DNA of 64,000 bases. Source: Mucilaginibacter inviolabilis (GTDB lineage Bacteria > Bacteroidota > Bacteroidia > Sphingobacteriales > Sphingobacteriaceae). The notes beneath the pieces were generated by a model that searched no databases, had not been told where the DNA came from, and saw only the letters and a list, made by a program, of their open reading frames with translations. Location of the stretch: assembly GCF_011089895.1 (NCBI RefSeq), contig NZ_JAANAT010000001.1, forward strand, positions 62,001 through 126,000. The letters run 5' to 3'. The translations under genes and the position numbers were made by a program. Within the stretch, counting starts at the first letter, position 1, and the number at the start of each line of letters is the position of its first letter. Below are positions 9,274 through 17,117 of the stretch, in pieces.

Positions 9274-10371
9274 ATGAAAAAAGTAGCTTTATTGATAAGC
9301 CTTCTTGTCGCAGGAATTTACGCAAAGGCGCAATATGTAAGTTTAAATGATGCCGAAATTCAGGTATTGAAAAAGAATATTGCGGATAATGGTGAGGTGA
9401 AAAAAATTTTTGAATCCTACAGACAAACTGCCGAACAGGCTTTGAATGAGCAGCCAAATCCTATTGAATTAATTGTGTCGCAGGGAGTACTGGCTGGTAA
9501 TCCAGCAAAAACGGCTAGTCTTAAATCATTACAGGATGGTAATAAAATTTATGCGTTGGCTTTTTGTTACAGGCTGTATCGGCAAAAATCGTATCTGCAG
9601 AAGGCACAGGATTTTCTGTTAGCCTGGGCAAATACCAATAAACCCAACGGCGACCCGATCAATGAAACCAAGCTGGAAGATATGATAACCGGCTACGATC
9701 TGATCAGGGATAACGTTTCCTCCGAATCAAAACAACAGATCGATAGTTGGTTGATCAAAGTGGCCGAAGCGGAGTTTAACAGTGCATCCGCAAAACCGGG
9801 TAGAACAACCAGTTTTAATAACTGGAACTCGCACCGGATCAAAACGCTCACATTGGTTGCCTTTACGTTGCATAACACTGGTTATGAACCACGTATTTAT
9901 CAGGAATTAGAAAAACAAATCAATGTCAACCTGAATGCTGATGGAAGCGGGTTTGATTTTTTGGAAAGGGACGCACTGCATTACCATACCTATACGCTTG
10001 AACCTTTATTAAGGGCCAGTATGGTTATTTACCGGGCCGGCGGCAAAAACTATTTTAGCTATCAATCAGAAAAAGGAGCATCCATCCAGAAATCTGTCGA
10101 TTTTTTAGTACCCTTTGTAACGGGAGCTAAAACTCATGGCGAATTTGTGAACAGTAAGGTGCCGTTTGATAAACAACGTGCCGCTAATCACGAAAAAGGA
10201 TATGAAGCCGGTACCTTATTTGAACCCGCCAATGGTGTTTATACGCTTTCTTTAGCAGCGTATTTTAATCCAGCTTATATAAAAGATATACAACAGGTAA
10301 ATAATACCAGGCAGAAACTCAACTGGCAATTAGTTCTTGACCAGGTTATGAAACCTGTTACAAATAACTAA
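9274..10371 (+). CDS. Alginate-lyase-fold (alpha/alpha toroid) polysaccharide lyase, secreted
   Basis: A 365-residue protein with a signal peptide (LVAGIYAKAQ). It has the alginate lyase superfamily core: FCYRLYRQKSYLQKAQDFLL, then SFNNWNSHRIKTLTLVAF with the conserved Asn/His/Arg region near residues 180-195, and FLERDALHYHTYTLEPLLRA with a conserved His-Tyr pair near residues 232-245. It is a distant relative of the lyase at 312-1508, not a close copy, so the two may attack different linkages. Translationally close to GH88. Substrate is inferred only from context. Confidence 0.78.
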   Translation: MKKVALLISLLVAGIYAKAQYVSLNDAEIQVLKKNIADNGEVKKIFESYRQTAEQALNEQPNPIELIVSQGVLAGNPAKTASLKSLQDGNKIYALAFCYRLYRQKSYLQKAQDFLLAWANTNKPNGDPINETKLEDMITGYDLIRDNVSSESKQQIDSWLIKVAEAEFNSASAKPGRTTSFNNWNSHRIKTLTLVAFTLHNTGYEPRIYQELEKQINVNLNADGSGFDFLERDALHYHTYTLEPLLRASMVIYRAGGKNYFSYQSEKGASIQKSVDFLVPFVTGAKTHGEFVNSKVPFDKQRAANHEKGYEAGTLFEPANGVYTLSLAAYFNPAYIKDIQQVNNTRQKLNWQLVLDQVMKPVTNN

Positions 10372-10477
10372 ATAACAAGTATAAAATATAGTTTTTGTAC
10401 GAATGCGTAAAAACCGCATACCGATAGCGTGTTTGTACTGTTGTGAATAATAGATCATACTTAGACTTTTACACCCA

Positions 10478-11185
10478 ATGTCAGAGTCTAAAATAAAAAG
10501 GGTTATTACTATTATCACAGTGCTGCTTTTTAGTGCGCAGTTTGCCGTAGCACAAAACTGTGGTCAGTTTGTGGGGGCGATAAGTGGAAAAAAGCTCACT
10601 TACGTAAATCTGGATACCAAAGGGAATTCTCTGGGGAAAATCTCCTATACAGCTACTAAAAAGAATGCCACAACCGTAGTGGTGCATAGCGAGTTTACAG
10701 ATAAAGATGGAAAACCAGGCCCCAGTGGCGACACAGAAATGATCTGTGATGGTGATGCCATTAAAGTTGATATGAAATCCTTTGTACCTGCTTCTTCCAT
10801 GAAACAGTACAACAATATGCAAATCACGGGAGATGTCAAATACATGGCTTATCCACTTAATTTAAGTGTTGGTCAAAAATTGGATGACTGCACGGTTACT
10901 CTTGATATTGGCAACGGCGGGCAGTCTATGTCGGCCATGCAGATGGATATTATAAACCGTATGGTTGAAAAAGAGGAAAACGTAACCACCAACGCAGGTA
11001 GTTTTGATTGCTATAAAATCACTTATGATTCTACCGTGAAAATCAAAATGATTGGCATAGGTATACCCTTGCATATTAAAGTAGCCGAATGGTTTTCTCC
11101 AAAACTGGGTCGCTTTATAAAATCAGAAACGTACGATAAAAAATCAAAGCTCAAAGGCTCTACAGTGCTTGACGCTATAAACTAA
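10478..11185 (+). CDS. TapB/DUF3108-like exported protein
   Basis: A 235-residue protein with an N-terminal signal peptide (cleavage near FAVAQNC). The mature part is predicted beta-rich. It resembles the DUF3108/TapB-like group in the pattern LSVGQKLDDCTV, NAGSFDCYKITYDS and EWFSPKLGRFIKSETY, which is typical of small periplasmic beta-sheet proteins that may bind lipids or surface components. No catalytic motif is visible. It stands alone, followed by a weak terminator-like hairpin. Function unknown. Confidence 0.65.
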   Translation: MSESKIKRVITIITVLLFSAQFAVAQNCGQFVGAISGKKLTYVNLDTKGNSLGKISYTATKKNATTVVVHSEFTDKDGKPGPSGDTEMICDGDAIKVDMKSFVPASSMKQYNNMQITGDVKYMAYPLNLSVGQKLDDCTVTLDIGNGGQSMSAMQMDIINRMVEKEENVTTNAGSFDCYKITYDSTVKIKMIGIGIPLHIKVAEWFSPKLGRFIKSETYDKKSKLKGSTVLDAIN

Positions 11186-11230
11186 TAGCATATTTATTAG
11201 TAACGAAGAACTTATACCTACCTTACCGCG

Positions 11231-11276
11231 AGAAAAGACAGGCCGACATGCACCATGGAGGCCTTCTTTTTTTTAT
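11231..11276 (+). terminator. Terminator-like hairpin after the DUF3108-like gene
   Basis: A short stem of AGGCC and GGCCT (about 11230-11264) with a 16-base loop is followed by an eight-T run. The stem is only five pairs, extendable with a bulge, so this is a modest call. Confidence 0.4.
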
Positions 11277-11376
11277 TGATTTTACTCATAATCAATAAAT
11301 TACAATATTTATTAAATTTATTGTAACCATTTCTTTTTACAGAAGTCTCCAATGTAAATTAAAATACTAAACCTGT

Positions 11377-11928
11377 TTGAATACGCTAAGTGACAATGCC
11401 ATCATGCTTCGGGTTAAAACCGGGGAACTGGAAAAAATGGGGCTGCTTTTTGAGCGGTACCACAGGGCTTTATATGGCTTTTTGTTTCACATGACCTATA
11501 ACCGGGAAGGTAGTGAAGATATGGTTCAAACTGTTTTTTATAAGATGCTCAAATACCGTAACAGTTTTACCGGCGAGGGTGAGTTTATGGCATGGATGTA
11601 CCAGATAGCCCGCAATGTATTAAAAGACAGTTATAAAAAGAAATCGCAGAATGTTTCGCACTATGATGTTGCTGATTTTGCCGATGGGATTGCAGGAGGC
11701 ATAACAGCCGATGAACAATTTGAACTCAAACAAACGCGTACCGAGCTTCATGGAGCTATGAAGAATTTAAGCAATGATCATCGTGAAGTTTTGATCATGA
11801 GCAGGCTGCAGGAGTTAAAGTACCAGGAAATAGCACAGATACTTCAAATAACCGAAGGTGCTGTTAAAGTAAGGGCACACTGGGCTATGCAAGAGTTAAA
11901 ACAGGTTTATTTAAAAAGAAAATGCTAA
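11377..11928 (+). CDS. ECF-type RNA polymerase sigma factor
   Basis: A 183-residue sigma-70 family protein with region 2 (about residues 20-85: FERYHRALYGFLFHM, EDMVQTVFYKMLKY) and region 4 (about residues 120-175: LSNDHREVLIMSRLQEL, YQEIAQILQITEGAVKVR). The start is a TTG at 11377; no in-frame ATG lies before the conserved region except at residue 10. The next gene, overlapping by 7 bases, encodes a membrane anti-sigma factor, so this is a sigma/anti-sigma pair. It probably drives its own operon including the two DUF4097 genes. Confidence 0.93.
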   Translation: MNTLSDNAIMLRVKTGELEKMGLLFERYHRALYGFLFHMTYNREGSEDMVQTVFYKMLKYRNSFTGEGEFMAWMYQIARNVLKDSYKKKSQNVSHYDVADFADGIAGGITADEQFELKQTRTELHGAMKNLSNDHREVLIMSRLQELKYQEIAQILQITEGAVKVRAHWAMQELKQVYLKRKC

Positions 11929-12755
11929 ACAGGAATATGATGAAGTGTGAGCAATACCAGGAGCTGTTTACAGATTATATGAATAAACAGTTAAGTCCGG
12001 AACAAAAAGCAGATCTGGAGGTACACGCTGCCGGCTGTGATACTTGCGGGCAAGAATTGGCCGCTATGAAAGAGCTATGGAATGAGCTGGGTGATTTGGA
12101 AACACCAGAACCATCAGTAAATGTAAAAGTGAAATTTTATGCCATGCTGGATACTTTTACAGCATCGGCTGAAGAGAAAAAGGGCTTTTGGGATAACATA
12201 GCCAACAACTGGAACCATTTATGGCAATTGCAGCCACGCTGGCCAATGGCTTATAGTATGCTTGTAGTGCTCATTAGTTTTGCCTGTGGGTACTGGATTT
12301 TTTCATCCGGTCGCAGTAATAAACAAGATCAACAGTTGCAGGCGCTTTCATCGCAGGTGCATGAGTTAAGACAAACCATGATGCTGGCTTTGTTGGAAAA
12401 CCCATCAGCATCAGAGCGGATGCGAGGAGTAAGCTACACCAGCGAGATAAAACATGCTGATAAACAGGTTATCAACGCGCTGTTGGCAACCTTAAATAAC
12501 GACCCTAATGTAAATGTACGCTTGAGTACATTAGATGCATTGGCGCATTTGTCTGATCATCCCGAGGTTAGGGAAGGGCTTATCCGTTCTATCTTAGACC
12601 AGGATTCGCCGTTGATGCAATCCGCCATAGCCGATGTGATGCTCAAGCTGCAGGAAAAACGTTCGATAGGTTCATTTAAAGAATTATTAAAACAAAAAGA
12701 TCTGGATCGGGGCGTACGTGAAAAGATCAAGGAAACAATAACACAACTTATTTAA
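11922..12755 (+). CDS. Anti-sigma factor: zinc-finger, one membrane segment, HEAT repeats
   Basis: A 277-residue protein overlapping the sigma gene. The N-terminus has the anti-sigma zinc-finger pattern (MKCEQYQ and HAAGCDTC, an HxxxCxxC motif). A single transmembrane segment follows at about residues 107-128 (MAYSMLVVLISFACGYWIF). The C-terminal half is HEAT-like helical repeats (VNVRLSTLDALAHLSDHPEV and onward), presumably extracytoplasmic. HEAT repeats mediate protein contacts, so this part may sense a surface or periplasmic partner. Translation may begin at 11922 or at the double ATG about 15 bases later; I kept the longer form. Confidence 0.85.
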   Translation: MLNRNMMKCEQYQELFTDYMNKQLSPEQKADLEVHAAGCDTCGQELAAMKELWNELGDLETPEPSVNVKVKFYAMLDTFTASAEEKKGFWDNIANNWNHLWQLQPRWPMAYSMLVVLISFACGYWIFSSGRSNKQDQQLQALSSQVHELRQTMMLALLENPSASERMRGVSYTSEIKHADKQVINALLATLNNDPNVNVRLSTLDALAHLSDHPEVREGLIRSILDQDSPLMQSAIADVMLKLQEKRSIGSFKELLKQKDLDRGVREKIKETITQLI

Positions 12756-12764
12756 AACCAGTTT

Positions 12765-13616
12765 ATGAAAAAATTATTGATCCCCGTTTTGGCGGGAGCA
12801 GGGCTTTGTTTTGCCCAATTTTCGGCCTCGGCCCAGGAATTTAAACAACACATCAGCAAGCAGTTTACTTTGCAAAGCGGAGTGGTAGCTATTTATAATG
12901 TGTATGGCTCCATCAATGTAGAAGGTTATTCGGGCGATAAGGTGATCATGGAAATTGATGAAACCATCTCGGGCAGAAGTCAGGAAATCGTGAATCAGGG
13001 AAAAAATGAAGTTAAGCTTGCCTTTGATCAGAAACCCGATAGTGTAATAGCCTATATAGAAAAACCATATAATTCAAAACCACATCACAGTTGGCACGAT
13101 GGGGATGATACCGAGGTTAAATATAAAATCGGTCTGGAGTTTAAAGTGAAAGTACCCTTCAATACTAATCTTCGGGTATCAACCATTAATGATGGGCATA
13201 TCGCGGTTAAAGATGTTTATGGCTCATTAAACCTAAATAATATAAATGGCCCTATAGATATCATTAACGCCAAGGGCGCTACGGATGCGCATACCATTAA
13301 CGGGGCGGTTACGGCCAATTATCTTAAAGTTCCGGCAGAAGCGTCATCTTATAAAACCATAAACGGAGAGGTGAAAGTTACCTATCCCGCAGCATTATCT
13401 GCTGATATGGAGTTTAAAAGTATGAACGGTCAGTTTTATACAGACTTTCCTAACGCCGAAGTAATGCCTAGCAAAGTAATTACTACCCAGTCAAAAAATA
13501 GTAAGGGTACAACCTTTAAACTCAGCAAAAACTCCGATGTACGGATAGGGACAGGTGGTAAATTATTCAAGTTTGAAACCCTCAACGGGGATATCTATAT
13601 TAAAAAGCAACAATAA
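12765..13616 (+). CDS. DUF4097-family beta-helix-like exported protein (first copy)
   Basis: A 283-residue protein with a signal peptide (FAQFSASAQE). The body is made of short beta-strand repeats rich in Asn-Gly turns (STINDGHIAVKDVYGSLN, NNINGPIDIINAKGATD, TINGAVTANY, KTINGEVKVTY, LNGDIYIKKQQ), typical of DUF4097 proteins that form a right-handed beta-solenoid. It follows the anti-sigma gene after 9 bases and precedes a paralogue after 11 bases. A structural or cell-envelope stress role is inferred from the operon; no enzyme motif is seen. Confidence 0.85.
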   Translation: MKKLLIPVLAGAGLCFAQFSASAQEFKQHISKQFTLQSGVVAIYNVYGSINVEGYSGDKVIMEIDETISGRSQEIVNQGKNEVKLAFDQKPDSVIAYIEKPYNSKPHHSWHDGDDTEVKYKIGLEFKVKVPFNTNLRVSTINDGHIAVKDVYGSLNLNNINGPIDIINAKGATDAHTINGAVTANYLKVPAEASSYKTINGEVKVTYPAALSADMEFKSMNGQFYTDFPNAEVMPSKVITTQSKNSKGTTFKLSKNSDVRIGTGGKLFKFETLNGDIYIKKQQ

Positions 13617-13627
13617 AAGTTAAAGAC

Positions 13628-14455
13628 ATGAAAATGATAAAAGCTATAAAAATTACCTGTGCCCTCCTAGCAGTTTTATTATTAAACACGCGTGTTTGGG
13701 CGCAAGGGGGCTCCGGGCAACTGATTGTTCCGCTGAGCGATCCGGGAAAACCTTATAAATTGAGCGCCGGCCTGGTTCGTGGATCAATTACGGTAACAGG
13801 CTACGAAGGTAAAGACATTGTGATAGATGCCCAGTCGGGAGAAGAAAGACGTGGCCACGTTAAAGAAGATGGCAACGGCATGAAGCGCCTGATAGGCAAT
13901 AATAATCTCGATATCACAGCCGAAGAAAAAAACAACGAGATTAATGTAGGCGGTAGTGCCGGCAAGTTTGTTAATTTAATTATCAAAGTGCCGCAAAGTG
14001 GGGCTAAACTAAAGTTATCTGCTATAAATGACGGTAATATTATGGTGTCCAATGTAAAAGGTGAGCTGGAGGTAATTAATGTGAATGGTCATATCAAATT
14101 AACCGGTATTTCTGGTTCTGTGGTGGCTAATACAATTAATGGTGATGTGACTGTTACATTCAGATCTATTGATCCTAAAGCGGCGATGGCATTCACTACA
14201 TTAAACGGCAATGTAGATGTAACTTTCCCGGCCACGCTGAAAGCGAATGTAAAGCTCAAATCAGATCGTGGCGATATTTATACCGATTTTGATGTGGTGA
14301 ATACAGCACAAAAGCCGGCGGTTACAAAAACGAATAAAAACGGTATGTACAGCCTCAAAATTGACGATTGGGTTTACGGAAAAATTGATGGCGGCGGTCC
14401 CGAAATGATGATGAAAAACATGAACGGCAATATATACATCCGTAAAGCGAAGTAG
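13628..14455 (+). CDS. DUF4097-family beta-helix-like exported protein (second copy)
   Basis: A 275-residue paralogue of the preceding gene. It has a signal peptide (LLLNTRVWAQG) and the same repeat pattern (SAINDGNIMVSNVKGELE, NVNGHIKLTGISGSV, NTINGDVTVTF, TLNGNVDVTF, NMNGNIYIRKAK). The two copies have diverged clearly in sequence while keeping length and C-terminus, which suggests an old duplication. Last gene of the sigma/anti-sigma operon. Confidence 0.85.
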   Translation: MKMIKAIKITCALLAVLLLNTRVWAQGGSGQLIVPLSDPGKPYKLSAGLVRGSITVTGYEGKDIVIDAQSGEERRGHVKEDGNGMKRLIGNNNLDITAEEKNNEINVGGSAGKFVNLIIKVPQSGAKLKLSAINDGNIMVSNVKGELEVINVNGHIKLTGISGSVVANTINGDVTVTFRSIDPKAAMAFTTLNGNVDVTFPATLKANVKLKSDRGDIYTDFDVVNTAQKPAVTKTNKNGMYSLKIDDWVYGKIDGGGPEMMMKNMNGNIYIRKAK

Positions 14456-14533
14456 ACAAACAATTTGCTATTATAAAAACATAAGCGCTATCTTGGTAGT
14501 TTAACTTTGAAAATTATTTTAAGGAGTTGAACT

Positions 14534-15115
14534 GTGGATGATATACTGGAAAGATTTTGGAAAGGGATAAACAACTATGCCAAATTATCGGATGAAAGCC
14601 GCACAGCCTGGGAGAAGGGTTTAAAAAGAAAGGTGTATAACAAAAATGACCTTTTTTTAACGGAAGGGCAGATCCCCAGGATGGTTGCCTTTGTTGGCGA
14701 AGGGCTGTTTGCACAAAGCTATACCTCCCAGGATGGCGATACCATTATCAAGCGTTTTTTCCCCGAAGGATATTTTGTAGCATCAACCAGCGCTTTATTG
14801 CTAAAAGGCCCAAGCATGTTTACCATTAAGGCGCTGGAGCCAAGCGTGGTGCTGGAGTATAATTTTAACGATTTTAAACAGTTAACAGAAAAATATAGTG
14901 ATATAGCAGCCATGTATATCAGGTATCTGGAACTGCACTGGATCATTGAGAAGGAGCCACTGGAAATAGCCTTCCGGTCTGACACTGCTAAAACCAGGTA
15001 TGTTCAATTTTTAAAAGATTATCCCGCGCTTGAGCCCCGGTTAAAACAGCACGAAGTAGCAGCATACCTGGGTATAACCCCCACTCAATTAAGTCGCATC
15101 AGGGCCGAATTATAA
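14534..15115 (+). CDS. Crp/Fnr-family transcriptional regulator
   Basis: A 193-residue protein with a cyclic-nucleotide-binding-like beta-roll (about residues 25-120: FLTEGQIPRMVAFVGEGLF, KRFFPEGYFVAST, MFTIKALEPSVVLEYNF) and a C-terminal helix-turn-helix (HEVAAYLGITPTQLSRIR). The start is a GTG at 14534. This short type is common in Bacteroidota and usually lacks the Arg/Ser residues needed for cAMP. It precedes a VOC protein and a cupin in the same direction, possibly as co-regulated stress or detoxification genes. Confidence 0.88.
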   Translation: MDDILERFWKGINNYAKLSDESRTAWEKGLKRKVYNKNDLFLTEGQIPRMVAFVGEGLFAQSYTSQDGDTIIKRFFPEGYFVASTSALLLKGPSMFTIKALEPSVVLEYNFNDFKQLTEKYSDIAAMYIRYLELHWIIEKEPLEIAFRSDTAKTRYVQFLKDYPALEPRLKQHEVAAYLGITPTQLSRIRAEL

Positions 15116-15197
15116 GTTTTTTTGGCGTCTCAACATTTGTAAATGTTTTTACTCAGGCGGTTATGGAAATTTGTTTTATCAATTAAAACAAATTATC

Positions 15198-15614
15198 ATG
15201 ACGCAACTTAATGCTTATTTAAAATTTAATGGAAACTGTCGCGAAGCGATGGCTTTCTATAAAAATTGTTTTGGCGGGGAATTAACCCTGCAAACAGTTG
15301 GCAATTCGCCAATGGCCGAATTCATGCCGCACGAAGCCCCGGATACCATATTGCACTCCAGCTTAATTAGTAATAGTATTACCCTGTTTGCTTCGGAACT
15401 GACTGAGCCCGCAGGTATCACCCAGGGCAATGCTGTTTATTTATGCATCGACAGCGAAAATAAAGAAGAGGTTAAAACTTTTTTTGAAAAACTTTCGGCC
15501 GAAGCCCGGTTTATTTCTCCATTACAGGATACCCCATGGGGAGCCTTTGGGGTAATTACAGACCGGTTTGGTTTCGGCTGGTATTTAAATTATGAAGTTA
15601 AAACTAAAGCATAA
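15198..15614 (+). CDS. VOC-superfamily (PhnB/glyoxalase-like) protein
   Basis: A 138-residue protein starting at the ATG at 15198; an in-frame TTG at 15171 would add nine residues but lacks family support. It shows the PhnB-type pattern YLKFNGNCREAMAFYKNCF at the start and PWGAFGVITDRFGFGWYLNY at the end. This group resembles glyoxalase and 3-demethylubiquinone-methyltransferase-like proteins. Its substrate is unknown. Confidence 0.85.
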   Translation: MTQLNAYLKFNGNCREAMAFYKNCFGGELTLQTVGNSPMAEFMPHEAPDTILHSSLISNSITLFASELTEPAGITQGNAVYLCIDSENKEEVKTFFEKLSAEARFISPLQDTPWGAFGVITDRFGFGWYLNYEVKTKA

Positions 15615-15625
15615 GATACAAGACT

Positions 15626-16132
15626 ATGAGTACTCCAATAAATCATTATACCGACGTATTAAAAAACGAAGTAATTGTCTTTAACCCTGGCGAAGGAGAG
15701 ATATTAGCGATAGCAGACAATAAGATCACGCTAAAAGTAACCAGCGAGATATCAAATAACCAAATGGGTGTGTATGAAATTTTGCTGCAACCCGGCACCG
15801 TTGGCGCACAGCTACACTATCATCGTTATATGGACGAAACTTTTATTGTAAATAAAGGTACACTAACGGTTCAACTGGCCGATAAAACGATAGATGCCGC
15901 AGAAGGATCTGTTGTTTACATCCCCCGGTTTACACCCCACGCATTTCGTAATAGCAGCGACAGCGTTGTTGTCACCACTTTGATATTTAATCCGGGACAG
16001 AACCGGGAAGGTTTCTTTTTTGGTTTAAAAGAAATACTGACCGAACAGCCTATCGATCCATCTAAGTTTTTAAAACTGTATGATAAATACGATAGCGTTT
16101 CGCTAAATACAGAAAATGCGCTGCCCGGTTAA
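15626..16132 (+). CDS. Cupin-domain protein
   Basis: A 168-residue single-domain cupin. Motif 1 is LHYHRYMDETFIVNKG (metal-binding His-x-His and Glu) and motif 2 is VVYIPRFTPHAFRN. Such proteins bind a metal and may be small dioxygenases, isomerases or sensors. The gene starts 11 bases after the VOC gene and its stop codon overlaps that of the convergent pirin gene. Confidence 0.82.
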   Translation: MSTPINHYTDVLKNEVIVFNPGEGEILAIADNKITLKVTSEISNNQMGVYEILLQPGTVGAQLHYHRYMDETFIVNKGTLTVQLADKTIDAAEGSVVYIPRFTPHAFRNSSDSVVVTTLIFNPGQNREGFFFGLKEILTEQPIDPSKFLKLYDKYDSVSLNTENALPG

Positions 16133-16986
16133 AAACTTAAAGTTCCGAACAGGCCGTTCTTATAATCGGCAATGGCCTGTTCGTTTTCTTCTGGTGTGTT
16201 CATTACAAAATTGTCTTTAGCGGCAACAGGTTCCTCGATGGGTTCGGCCGAAAGGTATAATACCTGCGCATCGGTGGTCGCGGTTACAGAGATATCTTCA
16301 TTTTCTTTGCTGAATACAATGAGATTATGAGCGGATACTGCCTGATGATCATTCACTTCCACATCGCCATGGATAATATATAACAAAGTCCAGTAGCCGG
16401 GTGTTGCTGTAAAATGTGCTGTTTTACCGGCTGTTACTTCACCAACTATAGAAATAACTGGTGTGAAGTTTTTAATAGGGCCGGTTTTGCCTTCATAATC
16501 GCCGCTTAACAGGCGGAAGTTCAAGCCGTCACTTAACAGTACATGAGGTTGCTGGTCTTTGGTAGCAGCCTGATAAAAGGGTTCATCCCATTTGCTGGCT
16601 TTAGGGGCATTTATCCAAAGCTGTATCAACTCCTGTGTGCCACCGGTTTTTAAAAGTTCATCGGTTGGGCCCTCGCTGTGTAAAATACCCTTCCCTGCAA
16701 ACATTTGTTGTACATCGCCTGCCTTAACTACTTTATCATTGCCGGCATTATCCCGGTGGTAACCTTCACCCTGTAACATAATGGTATAAGGACTAAAACC
16801 ACGATGAGGGTGCGGATGTATCCGTGACGATTGCCCGGGCCGAATAGTAACCGGCCTCATATGATGCAACACAATAAACGGATTTGCAAAGCGGAATTGC
16901 TGATGGGGTAAGGGCTGTAGCACTACATCTTCTTCCGTTATTTTTTTCTCTCGGGCTTCCAGTATATGGTCTATGGCTTTTTTCAT
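16129..16986 (-). CDS. Pirin-family bicupin protein
   Basis: A 285-residue pirin. The N-terminal cupin carries the metal-binding set IHPHPHRGFSPYTIMLQGE and GDVQQMFAGKGILHSE, and the C-terminal cupin domain runs to about residue 250. Bacterial pirins often have quercetinase-like activity or act in redox responses. The stop codon overlaps the stop of the convergent cupin gene, so neither has room for its own terminator. Confidence 0.9.
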   Translation of the reverse strand: MKKAIDHILEAREKKITEEDVVLQPLPHQQFRFANPFIVLHHMRPVTIRPGQSSRIHPHPHRGFSPYTIMLQGEGYHRDNAGNDKVVKAGDVQQMFAGKGILHSEGPTDELLKTGGTQELIQLWINAPKASKWDEPFYQAATKDQQPHVLLSDGLNFRLLSGDYEGKTGPIKNFTPVISIVGEVTAGKTAHFTATPGYWTLLYIIHGDVEVNDHQAVSAHNLIVFSKENEDISVTATTDAQVLYLSAEPIEEPVAAKDNFVMNTPEENEQAIADYKNGLFGTLSF

Positions 16987-17060
16987 GGCAGATATCAGCT
17001 GGTTAAAAACAATCTAAATATATTTATAATCTGCAGAACAGGGTTATCCGTAATGTCATA

Positions 17061-17098
17061 AAAACATAAAGCCATCTCTTTTTAGAAGATGGCTTTAT
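17061..17098 (-). terminator. Rho-independent terminator of the TonB-dependent receptor gene
   Basis: A perfect 12-base stem (17066-17077 with 17087-17098, ATAAAGCCATCT) has a 9-base loop and, read on the minus strand, is followed by a short T run (17061-17064). It lies 20 bases beyond the receptor stop codon. Confidence 0.75.
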
Positions 17099-17117
17099 TA
17101 TGCAGATGCAATTAATT

